A stretch of DNA of 18,480 bases from REEB85 sp018971455 (GTDB lineage: Bacteria > Pseudomonadota > Alphaproteobacteria > Acetobacterales > Acetobacteraceae), in assembly GCA_028871195.1 (NCBI GenBank), contig JAGWNT010000078.1, positions 1 through 18,480 on the forward strand, given 5' to 3'. The position numbers were made by a program, and so were the translations under genes. A model generated the notes under the pieces. That model made no database searches, was not told the DNA's origin, and saw nothing but the letters and a program-made list of their open reading frames with translations. This document shows, piece after piece, positions 1-9,409 of this stretch (the stretch's first letter is position 1; each line of letters starts with the position of its first letter).

Positions 1-1353
1 GCCGGGCAGGCCGAGCGCGAAGACCGGCTTGCCGTCACGCAAGGCCATCATCGGCGCCATCGAGGTGGTGACGCGCTTGCCCGGCGCCACCGACAGCGCG
101 TGGCCGGGGCGCGGGTCGAACAGCACCATGTAGTTGTTGGGGATCAGCCCGGTGCCGGGCACGATGAAGCGCGCGCCGAACAGGCTGTTGATGGTGTGTG
201 TGCTGGCGACGATGTTGCCCTGCGCGTCGGCCACCGTCAGATGGGTGGTGTGCGGCGAGGCGGCCGGCGAGACGCCCGGCCCCCAGGCCTGCGTGCGCTC
301 CATCTCGACCGCCGCCCGCCGCTCGGCGGCGTATTCCTTCGAGATCAGGCGCTCCACCGGCACGGCGACGAAGGCGGGATCCGCGGTCGCCGCGGCGCGA
401 TCGGCAAAGGCGATCTTCAGCACCTCGGCCAGCAGATGCAGCGTGTCCGGCGTGGCGAAACCGAGCGAGGCGATGTCGTAGCCTTCGAGGATGCCCAGCA
501 TCTGCGCGATGTGCACGCCGGCGGCCGAAGGGGGCGGCGGACCGACGATCTCCCAGCCGCGATAGCTGGCGCGGACGGGCGCGCGCATGACCGGTTGATA
601 GGTCGCGAGATCCTCACGGGACAGGCTGCCGCCGCGCCGTTCAATGCACTCCGCCACCAGCGCGCCGAGCGGCCCGCCATGCAGCGCGCCCTCCCCGGCC
701 TGGGCGATGTGGCGCAGCGTGTCGGCATAGTCGCCGCGCACCAGCTTGCGCCCTGGGGCGAGCGGGTCGCCATCCGGCAGGAAGGTCGCGCGGGCGGCGG
801 GATCGGCCAGCAGATCGGGCGCGGCGCTGGCGATGCAGTCCGACAGATAGGGCGTCACGCGAAAGCCGCCCGCGGCGAGCTCGATCGCCGGCGCCATGAC
901 ATCGGCGAGCGTCATGGTGCCGTAGCGGGTCAGCGCCGCGCACCAGCCGCGCAGCGAGCCGGGGGTTGCGACCGCATTGGGCCCGACCAGGTTTTCGTTG
1001 CCGATGGTGTCGAACACATCGGCCGCCGCACCCGGGACGGGGCGGTACATGGTGGGCGTCGCGGCCGCGGGTGCGGCACTCATCGCATCGATGACGACGT
1101 GCGCGCCGTCCGCTGTGCGGATATGCGACAGCCCGCCGCCGACCAGCCCGATCATCATCGGCTCGACCACGGTGAGCGCGAACAGCCCGGCCATGGCGGC
1201 GTCGATCGCATTGCCGCCATCGGCGAGGATGCGCGCGCCGGCGGCCGAGGCAAGCGGGTGGTTGGTAACCACCATGCCCCGGCTGGCGCGCGCCGGCTGC
1301 TTTTCGCAGATGAAATGGCTCGCCGTGCAGTCGCGCCAGGAGGAAGGCGGCAT
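1..1353 (-). CDS. Gamma-glutamyltransferase-like protein (3' end off window)
   Basis: An open frame of 451 codons runs off the left edge; roughly the last 80 to 110 residues of a normal gamma-glutamyltransferase are missing. The family is made as a precursor that cleaves itself before a threonine, which then acts as the N-terminal nucleophile that transfers or hydrolyses gamma-glutamyl groups. Visible family signs are the N-terminal substrate-loop region (residues about 26-70, with GNAIDAAMA), PGSLRGW near 131-137, and the processing motif HTTHLTV at 368-374, making Thr369 the predicted nucleophile. VPGTGLIPNN follows at about 398-407. No signal peptide is present, so it is probably cytosolic like YwrD-type members rather than periplasmic like the classic E. 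coli enzyme. The ATG is preceded by a CGGAG-type ribosome site and lies 16 bases after the stop of the Hint gene, so the two are probably co-transcribed. The family is clear; the substrate (glutathione, other gamma-glutamyl peptides or an acylated compound) is not. Confidence 0.93.
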   Translation of the reverse strand, partial: MPPSSWRDCTASHFICEKQPARASRGMVVTNHPLASAAGARILADGGNAIDAAMAGLFALTVVEPMMIGLVGGGLSHIRTADGAHVVIDAMSAAPAAATPTMYRPVPGAAADVFDTIGNENLVGPNAVATPGSLRGWCAALTRYGTMTLADVMAPAIELAAGGFRVTPYLSDCIASAAPDLLADPAARATFLPDGDPLAPGRKLVRGDYADTLRHIAQAGEGALHGGPLGALVAECIERRGGSLSREDLATYQPVMRAPVRASYRGWEIVGPPPPSAAGVHIAQMLGILEGYDIASLGFATPDTLHLLAEVLKIAFADRAAATADPAFVAVPVERLISKEYAAERRAAVEMERTQAWGPGVSPAASPHTTHLTVADAQGNIVASTHTINSLFGARFIVPGTGLIPNNYMVLFDPRPGHALSVAPGKRVTTSMAPMMALRDGKPVFALGLPG

Positions 1354-1369
1354 GAGCAAACTCCGGGGA

Positions 1370-4300
1370 TTACGCGGCCATGATGCGGCCCCGCGGCCGC
1401 GCTGACCAGTAGGCGAGCAGGTCCAGCGTGTGCAGGGTCAGCCGCCCTGCCCCGCCGGTTGCCAGGCGCGCGGCGCCATCGGTCCAGCGCCAGTCGCCCT
1501 CCGCCGCGTGCCAGCCGGCGCCGAGGCGGGCATCGGTCAGCGCGACCGCCCGGCCGTCCAGGGCGATGCGGGCCACCGCCACGCCGAGGCGCCGGTGGTC
1601 CGCGTCCGCCGTGCGCAGATGGGCCGGCACGGCATGGCGGGAGAGCAGATGCGCAACCCGGGTGCCCGGCGGCAGGGCAAAGCTCAGCGCCCCGTCATCG
1701 GTGATCCGTGGCGCCAACCGTTCTCCACCGGCGCGCAGGATGAGCGCCGGGTCGCGGGTCAGCCGATGGCCGAGCGTCAGTGCCCGCGCGAGCAGGCGGG
1801 CGCGGGTGCGGATCAGCACCGGGCCGTCCAGCACGAGCCGGGCGCAGGCCTGCGTCGCCCAGATGTCGCGGGCGAAATCCGGATGCAGGGCGATCGCCGG
1901 GCCACCATTGTCGAAGGCGGCGCGGTTGCCGGTGTCGAGATAGCTCTCGCTGGCCAGGCCCTCGGCCAGCACGATGTCATGGCGGGGCAGTTCGACATGC
2001 CAGTAGGTCACCTCATCGACCGCGACCTGAACGATGCTGGCGCCGTTGATGAGGTAGCGGATGGGAACCAGCGCGTCCGTCCCGTCCGCCTCGGTGATAT
2101 GCACCGCGTGATCGGGCGACAGGAACAGGGTGCGGCGCGGGCACCCGGGGCCGAAGGCGTGGGCCTGCACGCGCACCGGCCAGACATCGAGCGGGCGGGG
2201 ATGGCGGCGGCAATCCGTTCGCCGCCGTCCGAGCCAGCGGATCGGCACCGCCGCGCCCCCTCGGGTGCAGACCACGTCGCCGATCCGCAGCGCCTCGATG
2301 GCGACCGGCCCCTCGGGCGTGTCCAGCCGGGTGCCCTGGGCGAAGCACGCGGCGGCCAGCGTGACGAGGCTGAGGCCCGAGCCGCCGGCGGCGATCGCGC
2401 CGGCCGCGAAACCGATGAAGCTGTCTCCGGTGTAGCTGCCGGCAAGGTTGAGGGTGGCCGCGGTGACCCCGCCATTGCCGAGCGCGAGCGTGCCGGTTCC
2501 CGCGCCGGTCGCGCCATAGCTCGCCTCGGTGATGGTGCCGGCATATTCGATCACGTCGCCGGCGCCGAAGCCGGTGATGGTGGCACTGGTCGGCGCGTCC
2601 AGCACCAGCGCCGCCCCGGCGCCGCCGAAGGCGATGGTCTGGCTCGCGGCGATGGCGCCCGTGACGGTCAGGGTCGATCCCGCGCCGATCGCAAGGGTCC
2701 CGGAGCCCGAGACGGCCCCGTAGATGATGCCGCCATAGATGCTCGTCGCCGCGATGGTGCCGTCGTTGCGCACCGCCGCCGCGATGCGGAACAGATTCCT
2801 GGTGCCGCCGACGGTCTGGCCGGCATCGACGGTGAGCAGCCCGAGCCCGGCGCCGCCGGTGGTGCCGATCTCCAGCGCCGAAGTCGCATCGACGCTGATA
2901 TCGCTCGCCTGGACGGAGATGACGTTGTTGGTCAGCACGAGGGCGGCGATTTGTGCGGAGGCGCCGTCCGCCAGGACCACGGCGCTGGTGCCCGAGGCGC
3001 TGCCGATATTGCCGAGGGTCAGCGTGCCGGGCACGACGAGCGACGCGCTGGCGCCGACCACGTCCAGCGTGCCGGCGCTCACCGTGGCGTTGCCGGCATG
3101 CAGCGTGGTGCCGGCCGCCAGATCGAGCCAACCATATCCGGTTGCCGACGGCTGGATCAGCAGCGAACCGAAATTGAATGCTCCGGAGAGCACATCGCCG
3201 GAGGTCTCGGTGACCGAGGCGGCGTCTCCCGCGCCGCTGATGATCGTGTAAAGGCCATTGCCGCTGGCCAGCGCCACCGTGTCCTGGCTGCCCGGCGCGA
3301 TGGCGGCGGCGCCCCAGTTGGCAGCTGTTCCCCAGGCACCGCCGGTGCCGCCCCAGGTGAAGGCCTGCCCGCCGGCGCTTCCGGCGGCCGGCGATGGCGG
3401 CGGCCCCGCCAGCAGGCTGCCACTGACCAGCACGATATCGGCCAGACCGGCGCGCTGGGTGCTGCCGCTGAGGGTGGGGCCGGAGAAAGGTTGCGGCAGA
3501 ACGACGAAGCTGTTGCCGGCCAGCGCGCCGCTGACCGCCAGTTGCGCAACCAGGCTGCCGCCGGCGTTGGTCAGACGCAGCGTGCCCGCATTGCCGCCGG
3601 AGGAGGTGAAGCTCGCGCCGGTGACAATGGGCGCGGCGACGAACTCGTCGGTCACCGCAAGCCCGGTGATGGCGGCCGCGATGCTGCCCGCGTTGCTGAG
3701 GTCGAGCGTCGCCTCGGTGCCGGTGAAGGCGATGCTCTGCGCCGCCGCGGCGGTGCTCTGCAATGCGAGGTCGCCGTAGGTCGCGATGTCCAGCGTGCCG
3801 GCGCCCGAGATCGCGCCGGTGATGATGTTGGCGCTGCGGGTGGCGTTGCCGCCGATGATCACGGTGCCGTTGTTGACCAGGGCACTGTCGATGCCGCTGC
3901 TCCAGCCGTCATTGACGATCTGCGCGGCATCGACGTTGAGCGCCCCGGCCACCGCACCGCCGGCCGTGCCGATCTCGATGGTGGACGCGGCGTCCGTCGC
4001 GATGGTCGCGGCCGCCAGCGCGAGGCTTCCCGCCGTCACCAGCGCGCCGCCGGTCGCGGCCAGGGCGGCGGTGAAGATATTGTTACCGATCGTCAACTTG
4101 CCGCTGGTGTTGAAGTTCGCCCCGGATCCGCTGACCAGCATGGTGTCGTTGATATCGGCCGTGCCGGCCGCCAGCACGCTGCCGGCCAGCAGATCGAGCG
4201 TGGCGCCGGTCGCCGCGCCGACGGCGAGAAGGCCGGCATCGAACGTGCCGTTCAGGGCGATGGTGCCGGTCACGGTCAGGCTGGCCGCGTTGCCATTGCC

Positions 4301-5488
4301 GTTGACGATGGGCACCAGGCTGCCATTGTTGGTCAGCGTCGCCGAGTTGCTCGCGCCGGGGGCGGCGGTGGCCGCGCTGCTGGTGGTGAGGTCCGTCCAG
4401 TTCGCCGCGACCGTCCAGCCGCCGCCCTGGGTGACATTCCACGAATAGGCATCGCTGCTCGGATTGGCCACGGCGGCGACGGGCGCGCTCGCGCTGTTGG
4501 TGGCGAGCACCACGAGCGCCTCGCCGCTGCCCGGAGCGCCGGGCAGCACCAGAAAGGGCGCGCCGGTGTAATTTCCGGCCAGGCTGAGCGTCTCGACGAC
4601 GCTGCCATTGGCGGAGAGGGCAAGGGTGCCGAGATTGGCGCCGGTCGCGGTATAGGCGGCGGCGGTGATGGCGGGGATGCGCGTGACGAGCACGTCGCCG
4701 GCTTGAAAGCCGGTGATGCCCGCGCCCACCGCATCGGCGATGCTGGCCGGCAGAGTGAGCGCCTCCGCCGGGCCGGTGAAGCCGATCGTGAGGCCAGCGC
4801 CGGCACTGCCGTCGAGCGTCAGGGCCGATTGGGCGGCCTGGATGAGGAGCGTGCCGGTGCCACTGACAGCACCGTACAGCGTGACGGCGCCATTGGCGAT
4901 GAGGGTTCCCTGGTCGAGGATCGGCGCGTGGATCTGGCCGTCATAGGTCACCGTCGTGCCGGCATCGATGGCGAGCGTTCCGGCGCTGGCGAGGGAGCCG
5001 CCGCCGATCTCCGCCGTCGCCGTCGCATCGAGCGCGATCGAGCCATAGCCGCCGGCGCTGACCGTCAGCCCCTGGATTTGAAGGGAGGCATGGTCGAACA
5101 GCGCGAGCGCCGCGCCGGCCAGTGTCAGCGTGCCGGCAACCGCGAGCTGGGCGCCGGGGCCGCTGATCTGCGCGACATCGGCGAGGATTGCGCTGCCGGC
5201 GGCGAGCGACGCGCCGGCAAGAATGGCGAGATCGGCGCCCCCGGTGGCGCTCAGCGATCCGAAATTGGCCGCGCCGGCGAAGGCGACATCGCCCGTGGCG
5301 GTGAGGGTGGCGGCATTGGCCGGGCCGAAGAGCAGGTCGAACGCGAGGGAGGGATAGGCCGGGCCGGCGATGGTGGCGATGTCGCCGCTGCCCGGCGCGG
5401 TGCCGGCGCCGGGGGTGGTGAGGTCCGCCCAGTTCGCCGCGGCGCCCCACAGGCCGGACCCCGCGGTCCATGAATAGGAAGAGGCCAT
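1370..5488 (-). CDS. Large three-module beta-repeat protein with C-terminal Hint domain
   Basis: This 1372-residue protein has low-complexity Ala/Gly/Thr-rich beta-strand repeats followed by a Hedgehog/intein-type (Hint_2-like) domain. Three homologous modules of about 350 residues each begin with an aromatic-x-W and AANW signature (about residues 4-20, 347-364 and 709-725). Each ends in a strand block of the type G-x-Y/L-TG-x-x-F. The Hint domain starts at Cys1048 (CFAQGTRLDTPEG), with SPDHAVHI at 1124-1131 and YLDTGNRAAF at 1183-1192. Residues about 1193-1372 form a further conserved-looking tail with GWH and WRWTDGAA. Hint domains rearrange the peptide bond before their N-terminal cysteine, giving self-cleavage or modification. 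There is no Sec signal and no Asp/Gly-rich RTX repeat; non-classical or type I secretion is an inference. The start codon has only a weak ribosome site, but the first module begins directly at the N-terminus. A predicted promoter lies just upstream. Confidence 0.9.
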   Translation of the reverse strand: MASSYSWTAGSGLWGAAANWADLTTPGAGTAPGSGDIATIAGPAYPSLAFDLLFGPANAATLTATGDVAFAGAANFGSLSATGGADLAILAGASLAAGSAILADVAQISGPGAQLAVAGTLTLAGAALALFDHASLQIQGLTVSAGGYGSIALDATATAEIGGGSLASAGTLAIDAGTTVTYDGQIHAPILDQGTLIANGAVTLYGAVSGTGTLLIQAAQSALTLDGSAGAGLTIGFTGPAEALTLPASIADAVGAGITGFQAGDVLVTRIPAITAAAYTATGANLGTLALSANGSVVETLSLAGNYTGAPFLVLPGAPGSGEALVVLATNSASAPVAAVANPSSDAYSWNVTQGGGWTVAANWTDLTTSSAATAAPGASNSATLTNNGSLVPIVNGNGNAASLTVTGTIALNGTFDAGLLAVGAATGATLDLLAGSVLAAGTADINDTMLVSGSGANFNTSGKLTIGNNIFTAALAATGGALVTAGSLALAAATIATDAASTIEIGTAGGAVAGALNVDAAQIVNDGWSSGIDSALVNNGTVIIGGNATRSANIITGAISGAGTLDIATYGDLALQSTAAAAQSIAFTGTEATLDLSNAGSIAAAITGLAVTDEFVAAPIVTGASFTSSGGNAGTLRLTNAGGSLVAQLAVSGALAGNSFVVLPQPFSGPTLSGSTQRAGLADIVLVSGSLLAGPPPSPAAGSAGGQAFTWGGTGGAWGTAANWGAAAIAPGSQDTVALASGNGLYTIISGAGDAASVTETSGDVLSGAFNFGSLLIQPSATGYGWLDLAAGTTLHAGNATVSAGTLDVVGASASLVVPGTLTLGNIGSASGTSAVVLADGASAQIAALVLTNNVISVQASDISVDATSALEIGTTGGAGLGLLTVDAGQTVGGTRNLFRIAAAVRNDGTIAATSIYGGIIYGAVSGSGTLAIGAGSTLTVTGAIAASQTIAFGGAGAALVLDAPTSATITGFGAGDVIEYAGTITEASYGATGAGTGTLALGNGGVTAATLNLAGSYTGDSFIGFAAGAIAAGGSGLSLVTLAAACFAQGTRLDTPEGPVAIEALRIGDVVCTRGGAAVPIRWLGRRRTDCRRHPRPLDVWPVRVQAHAFGPGCPRRTLFLSPDHAVHITEADGTDALVPIRYLINGASIVQVAVDEVTYWHVELPRHDIVLAEGLASESYLDTGNRAAFDNGGPAIALHPDFARDIWATQACARLVLDGPVLIRTRARLLARALTLGHRLTRDPALILRAGGERLAPRITDDGALSFALPPGTRVAHLLSRHAVPAHLRTADADHRRLGVAVARIALDGRAVALTDARLGAGWHAAEGDWRWTDGAARLATGGAGRLTLHTLDLLAYWSARPRGRIMAA
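1913..2347 (-). other. Hint (Hedgehog/intein) autoprocessing domain within the repeat protein
   Basis: Residues about 1048-1192. The first residue is the predicted catalytic Cys1048 (TGC at 2347-2345), followed by the block A part G-T-x-L-x-T-P-E-G-x-x-x-I-E-x-L-x-I-G-D. The SPDHAV block is the usual Hint histidine motif. No C-terminal His-Asn plus extein is seen, so it looks like a bacterial cleavage-type Hint domain rather than a splicing intein; this last point is inference. Confidence 0.85.
2354..3370 (-). repeat. Beta-strand module 3 of Hint protein (residues 707-1045)
   Basis: Third module, opening with GQAFTWGG and WGTAANWG. It contains GSGTLAI near 928, ITGFGAGDVIEY near 971 and GSYTGDSFIGFA near 1017. 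It leads directly into the Hint domain. Confidence 0.72.
3371..4453 (-). repeat. Beta-strand module 2 of Hint protein (residues 346-706)
   Basis: Second module, opening with AYSWNVTQGGGW and VAANWTDLTT. It contains GAGTLDI near 562, ITGLAVTDEFV near 607 and a block ending NSFVVLP near 659. It is followed by a Pro-rich linker (about residues 694-703). Confidence 0.72.
4454..5488 (-). repeat. Beta-strand module 1 of Hint protein (residues 1-345)
   Basis: First of three homologous modules, beginning SYSWTAG followed by WGAAANW. It contains GTGTLLI near 210, ITGFQAGDV near 258 and GNYTGAPFLVLP near 305. The spacing of these landmarks recurs in modules 2 and 3. Divergence between modules is high, so this is an old protein-level duplication rather than a recent DNA repeat. 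Confidence 0.75.
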
Positions 5489-5518
5489 GTTGCCGTGCCC
5501 ACGAAGATAAATAATTCA

Positions 5519-5540
5519 GGGCTTATATCATAATAATCCC
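5519..5540. promoter_or_regulatory. Imperfect inverted repeat centred on the Hint-gene -10 box
   Basis: Minus-strand arms GGGATTAT and ATAAGCCC pair at 7 of 8 positions and enclose exactly the six bases TATGAT. The position suggests a repressor operator. A weak terminator for the upstream permease gene is an alternative, though the stem is AT-rich and has no T-tract after it. Confidence 0.4.
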
Positions 5541-5555
5541 TCTTGCAGACGTGAA
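5527..5555 (-). promoter_or_regulatory. Candidate sigma70-type promoter of the Hint gene
   Basis: On the minus strand TTCACG (5555-5550) is separated by 17 bases from TATGAT (5532-5527), matching the consensus at 4 and 5 of 6 positions. The start of transcription would be near 5520, giving a leader of about 31 bases before the ATG. The stretch 5501-5540 is strikingly AT-rich for this window. If it is real, the Hint and transferase genes can be transcribed apart from the transporter operon. Confidence 0.55.
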
Positions 5556-5566
5556 ATCGCGCCCAT

Positions 5567-6505
5567 CTATTGTTCTGAACGCGGGTCGAACGCCGCCTGA
5601 AGCCCGTCGCCGAGGAAGTTCACGGCAATGACGGTGATGAAGATCAGCAGGCCCGGATAGACCGCCAGCCCCGGTGCCGTGGTGACCAGTTCCTGCGCGT
5701 TGTTCAGCATGTTGCCCCAGCTCGGTGTCGGCGGGGTGATGCCGAAGCCGAGGAAGCTCAGCACGGATTCGAACAGGATGACCCGCCCGACGGTGAGCGT
5801 GAGGGCGACGATGATCGGCGTCGCGACAGTGGGCAGGACGTGGGCCGGCATGACGTAACTGGCCCCGGCGCCGCTGGCCCGGGCGGCGCGGACATAGTCG
5901 CGGTCCTTGATCGACAGCGTTGCCGCCCGCACCAGCCGCGCGATCGACGTCCAGTCCACGATCGAGATGATGATGATGATGCGCCAGAAGCTGGCCGCCG
6001 TAGAGTGGGCGAAGTCGCTGGAGAAGCCGAGCTTGGTGAGATCGACGGCGCCGAGCACGATCAGCAGCGGCAGCAGAGGGAGGGCGATCATGCCATCGGT
6101 GATGCGCATCAGCAGCGCGTCGAGCCGGCCGCCGAAATACCCGGCGGTGACGCCGATCAGCAGGCCGATCACGCCGCCGATGGCGGTGGCGACCAGGCCC
6201 ACGAGCAGCGAGATCTGCCCGCCCACCATCAGGCGGATCAGCTCGTCGCGCCCGGCATCGTCGGTGCCCAGCCAATGCGCCGCCGAGGGCGGATCGAAGC
6301 GCGAGAGCAGGTCGGTCGCGTCGGGGTCGATGCCGAGCAGATGCTGCATCGGCACGGCCGCCAGCGCGAACAGCACGAGCAGCGCCAGGATGACCAGGCT
6401 CGCCATGCCGGTGCGGTGGCGGCGGAAGCGGCTCCAGCGCAGCCGCCACGGGCCGATGGCCGCGTCCGTGCGCGGGGGTGGGGCAAGGTCGGTCGTCGCG
6501 CTCAT
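5567..6505 (-). CDS. Peptide ABC transporter permease (DppC/OppC type)
   Basis: This 312-residue inner-membrane protein is the second permease subunit of a dipeptide/oligopeptide/nickel-type ABC importer. A short polar N-terminus with an Arg-rich stretch precedes the first membrane segment (about residues 35-50). The domain after about residue 95 holds the remaining hydrophobic segments. The EAA-type cytoplasmic loop that contacts the ATPases is visible as VRAARASGAGASYVMPAHVL followed by P. The GTDDAGRD motif (about 80-87) is typical of DppC-like proteins. The ATG overlaps the stop of the preceding permease gene in an ATGA tetranucleotide (6502-6505), indicating translational coupling. A run of consecutive isoleucines, encoded by a short ATG-like triplet run near 5965-5982, sits in one membrane segment. 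The family is certain; the substrate is not. Confidence 0.95.
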   Translation of the reverse strand: MSATTDLAPPPRTDAAIGPWRLRWSRFRRHRTGMASLVILALLVLFALAAVPMQHLLGIDPDATDLLSRFDPPSAAHWLGTDDAGRDELIRLMVGGQISLLVGLVATAIGGVIGLLIGVTAGYFGGRLDALLMRITDGMIALPLLPLLIVLGAVDLTKLGFSSDFAHSTAASFWRIIIIISIVDWTSIARLVRAATLSIKDRDYVRAARASGAGASYVMPAHVLPTVATPIIVALTLTVGRVILFESVLSFLGFGITPPTPSWGNMLNNAQELVTTAPGLAVYPGLLIFITVIAVNFLGDGLQAAFDPRSEQ

Positions 6506-7455
6506 TTCAGCGAGATCCGCGGATCGAGCCAGCCATAGGCGAGGTCGGCGACAAGGTTGCTGGCCAGCGTCACCAGCGTGGCGAACAGCAGGCCGACCAG
6601 GGCGAGGTTGAAATCATTGCCGAGAATGGCGTCGTAGATCATCTTTCCCATTCCCGGTTGGGCGAACATCGTCTCGGTCAGCAGCGCCCCGTTGAACAGC
6701 ACGCCGAAACTCAGCGCCATGACGGTGACGACGGGGATCAGCGCGTTGCGGAAGGCGTGGATCAGCACCACCCGCGCCTCCGTCGCCCCCTTGGCGCGCG
6801 CGGTTCGCACATGATCCATGCGCATCACCTCGATCATGCTGGCGCGCACGAAGCGGATGAAGCCGCCGGTGGTGGCCAGCGCCAGGGTGGTGACGGGCAT
6901 CACCAGATGCCGCGCCTGGTCGATGAAGCCGCCTTCGCCGAGCGTGGAGATGCCGCTCGCGGGGAACCAGTGCAGATCGACCGCGAAGACCAGGATCATC
7001 ATCAGCGCCAGCCAGAATACCGGCACGGAAATGCCGGCGAAGGCGAACAGGCTGATCAGGCCGTCCACCACGCCGCCGGGCTTGCGGGCGGCGATGATGC
7101 CGAGCGTGAAGGAGAGCAGGACGCTGACGACGAAGCTGATCACCATCAGCTTGCAGGTCTGCCACAGGGCCGGCGCCAGCACCTCGAGCACCGGCTGGGA
7201 ATGGGTGCGCGAGAAGCCGAAATCCCCGGTCAGCGCCGCGAGCAGCCAATGCCAGTAGCGCAGCGCGAGCGGCTGGTCGAGCCCGTAGATGGCGCGCAGA
7301 TGGGCGATCACCTCGGGCGTCGCGCCCGGGTTGCCGGCCGCCATCATGTCCACCGGATCGCCCGGCATCAGGCCGATCAGCCCGTAGATGACGAAACTCA
7401 TCACCAGCAGGACGATGAGCGCCTGCAACGTGCGGCGCAGGATGAAGCGTGCCAT
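6502..7455 (-). CDS. Peptide ABC transporter permease (DppB/OppB type)
   Basis: This 317-residue inner-membrane protein is the first permease subunit. I place the start at the ATG at 7455 because MARFILRR plus an immediate hydrophobic segment is the standard DppB N-terminus. The same frame is open further upstream but encodes Arg/Ala-rich noise antisense in phase to the ATPase gene. LMPGDP near residue 29 and YGLDQP near 57 are family landmarks. The EAA loop is HVRTARAKGATEARV followed by AFRNALIPV. A GGGAG-like ribosome site lies within the end of the upstream ATPase gene, whose TAG is only 4 bases before this ATG. It would form the membrane pore as a heterodimer with the downstream DppC-type protein. 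Confidence 0.95.
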   Translation of the reverse strand: MARFILRRTLQALIVLLVMSFVIYGLIGLMPGDPVDMMAAGNPGATPEVIAHLRAIYGLDQPLALRYWHWLLAALTGDFGFSRTHSQPVLEVLAPALWQTCKLMVISFVVSVLLSFTLGIIAARKPGGVVDGLISLFAFAGISVPVFWLALMMILVFAVDLHWFPASGISTLGEGGFIDQARHLVMPVTTLALATTGGFIRFVRASMIEVMRMDHVRTARAKGATEARVVLIHAFRNALIPVVTVMALSFGVLFNGALLTETMFAQPGMGKMIYDAILGNDFNLALVGLLFATLVTLASNLVADLAYGWLDPRISLK

Positions 7456-7459
7456 GCCC

Positions 7460-8418
<959 letters not shown>

Positions 8419-8422
<4 letters not shown>

Positions 8423-9405
8423 GCCGCCGCCTTGAAGCAGGCCGCGACGTGGCCGGGCGCGTATTCGCGGGCCTCCGGCTCGGCCTCGCGGCACTTCGCA
8501 TCGGCGCGCGGGCAGCGATCGGCGAAGCGGCAGCCGCGGAAGCCGGCATCGATGTTGGGCACACCGCCGGCAATCACCGGCAGCCGGGCAACGCGCCGCG
8601 CCGGGTCCGGCAGGGTCGCGATCAGGCCCTGGGTGTAGGGGTGCAGCGGAGTCTCGAACAACGCCTCGGCCGGCGCGCGCTCGACGATCCGCCCGGCATA
8701 CATGACGATGATCTCGTGGGCGATCTCGCTGATCACCGCGAGGTTGTGGCTGATGAACTGGATGGCCATGCCGATGCGCTCCTGCAATTCGCGCATCAGG
8801 TCCAGGATCTGCGCCTGGATGGTCACGTCCAGCGCCGTGGTCGGCTCGTCGGCCACCAGCAGCGCCGGCTCGCAGGCCAGCGCCATGGCGATCATGGCGC
8901 GCTGGCGCATGCCCCCGGAGAGCTGGTGCGGATACGACGCGGCGCGCTGCCGGGGCGAGTTGATGCCGACCGCGTCAAGCATGCCGATGCTGCGCTCCTC
9001 GGCCTCCTTCCAGCCGATCGCCTTGTGCAGCACGAGCACTTCGGCGATCTGCCGCCCCACCGGCATCACCGGATTGAGCGCCGTCATCGGCTCCTGGAAC
9101 ACCATCGCCACCCGGGCGCCGCGCAGCGCCCGCCAGGCGCCGGCGGACTGGCCGATGAGCTCGTCGCCGGCGAAGCGGATGGAGCCTTCCACCCGCCCCG
9201 GCGCCGGCACCAGCCCCATCAGGGCCAGCGCCGTCATCGATTTTCCGCAGCCGCTCTCGCCCACCACGCCGAGGGTTCTGCCGGCGGCGAGGCGGTAGCC
9301 GATGCCGCCCACCACGTGGCGCATGCCGCCCTGGCTGGCGGGGCGCGGGAAGCCGACCTGCAGGGCGCTAACTTCGAGCAGCGCCCCGCCGGTTTCGGCG
9401 TTCAA
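8419..9405 (-). CDS. Peptide ABC transporter ATP-binding protein (DppD/OppD type), TTG start
   Basis: This 328-residue ATPase is the partner of the downstream DppF-type subunit. Walker A GESGCGKSM is at 49-57, Q-loop Gln104, signature LSGGM from 162, Walker B LLVADE from 182, and switch His220. Residue 221 is Asn where the sister subunit has Asp. The C-terminal extension has Cys292, Cys298, Cys305 and Cys323. The best start is TTG at 9405: the next in-frame ATG (residue 28) would remove the first beta strand (LLEVSALQV), and no ATG or GTG lies close upstream in frame. The gap to the binding-protein stop is only 4 bases, and no strong ribosome site is visible. Translation therefore probably depends on coupling to the upstream gene. 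Confidence 0.94.
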
Positions 9406-9409
9406 GCGA

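Noticed and set aside
100..1383. Plus-strand open frame of 427 codons
   Set aside because: It is antisense to the gamma-glutamyltransferase-like gene, which shows the TTH nucleophile motif and other family signatures.
1913..2347. Intein inserted in a host protein
   Set aside because: No C-terminal splice junction (His-Asn plus Cys/Ser/Thr) or C-extein homologous to a known host protein is seen. The domain fits a bacterial Hint_2-type C-terminal module.
1430..5473. Plus-strand open frame of 1347 codons, fully antisense to the Hint gene
   Set aside because: Its Arg/Gly/Asp/Ala-rich product shows no domain, and openness is expected opposite a GC-rich Ala/Gly/Thr repeat gene. The minus strand has clear family motifs (AANW modules, Hint).
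5965..5982. Short triplet run that could be a microsatellite
   Set aside because: It encodes consecutive isoleucines in a membrane segment of the DppC-type permease, and a run this short is ordinary.
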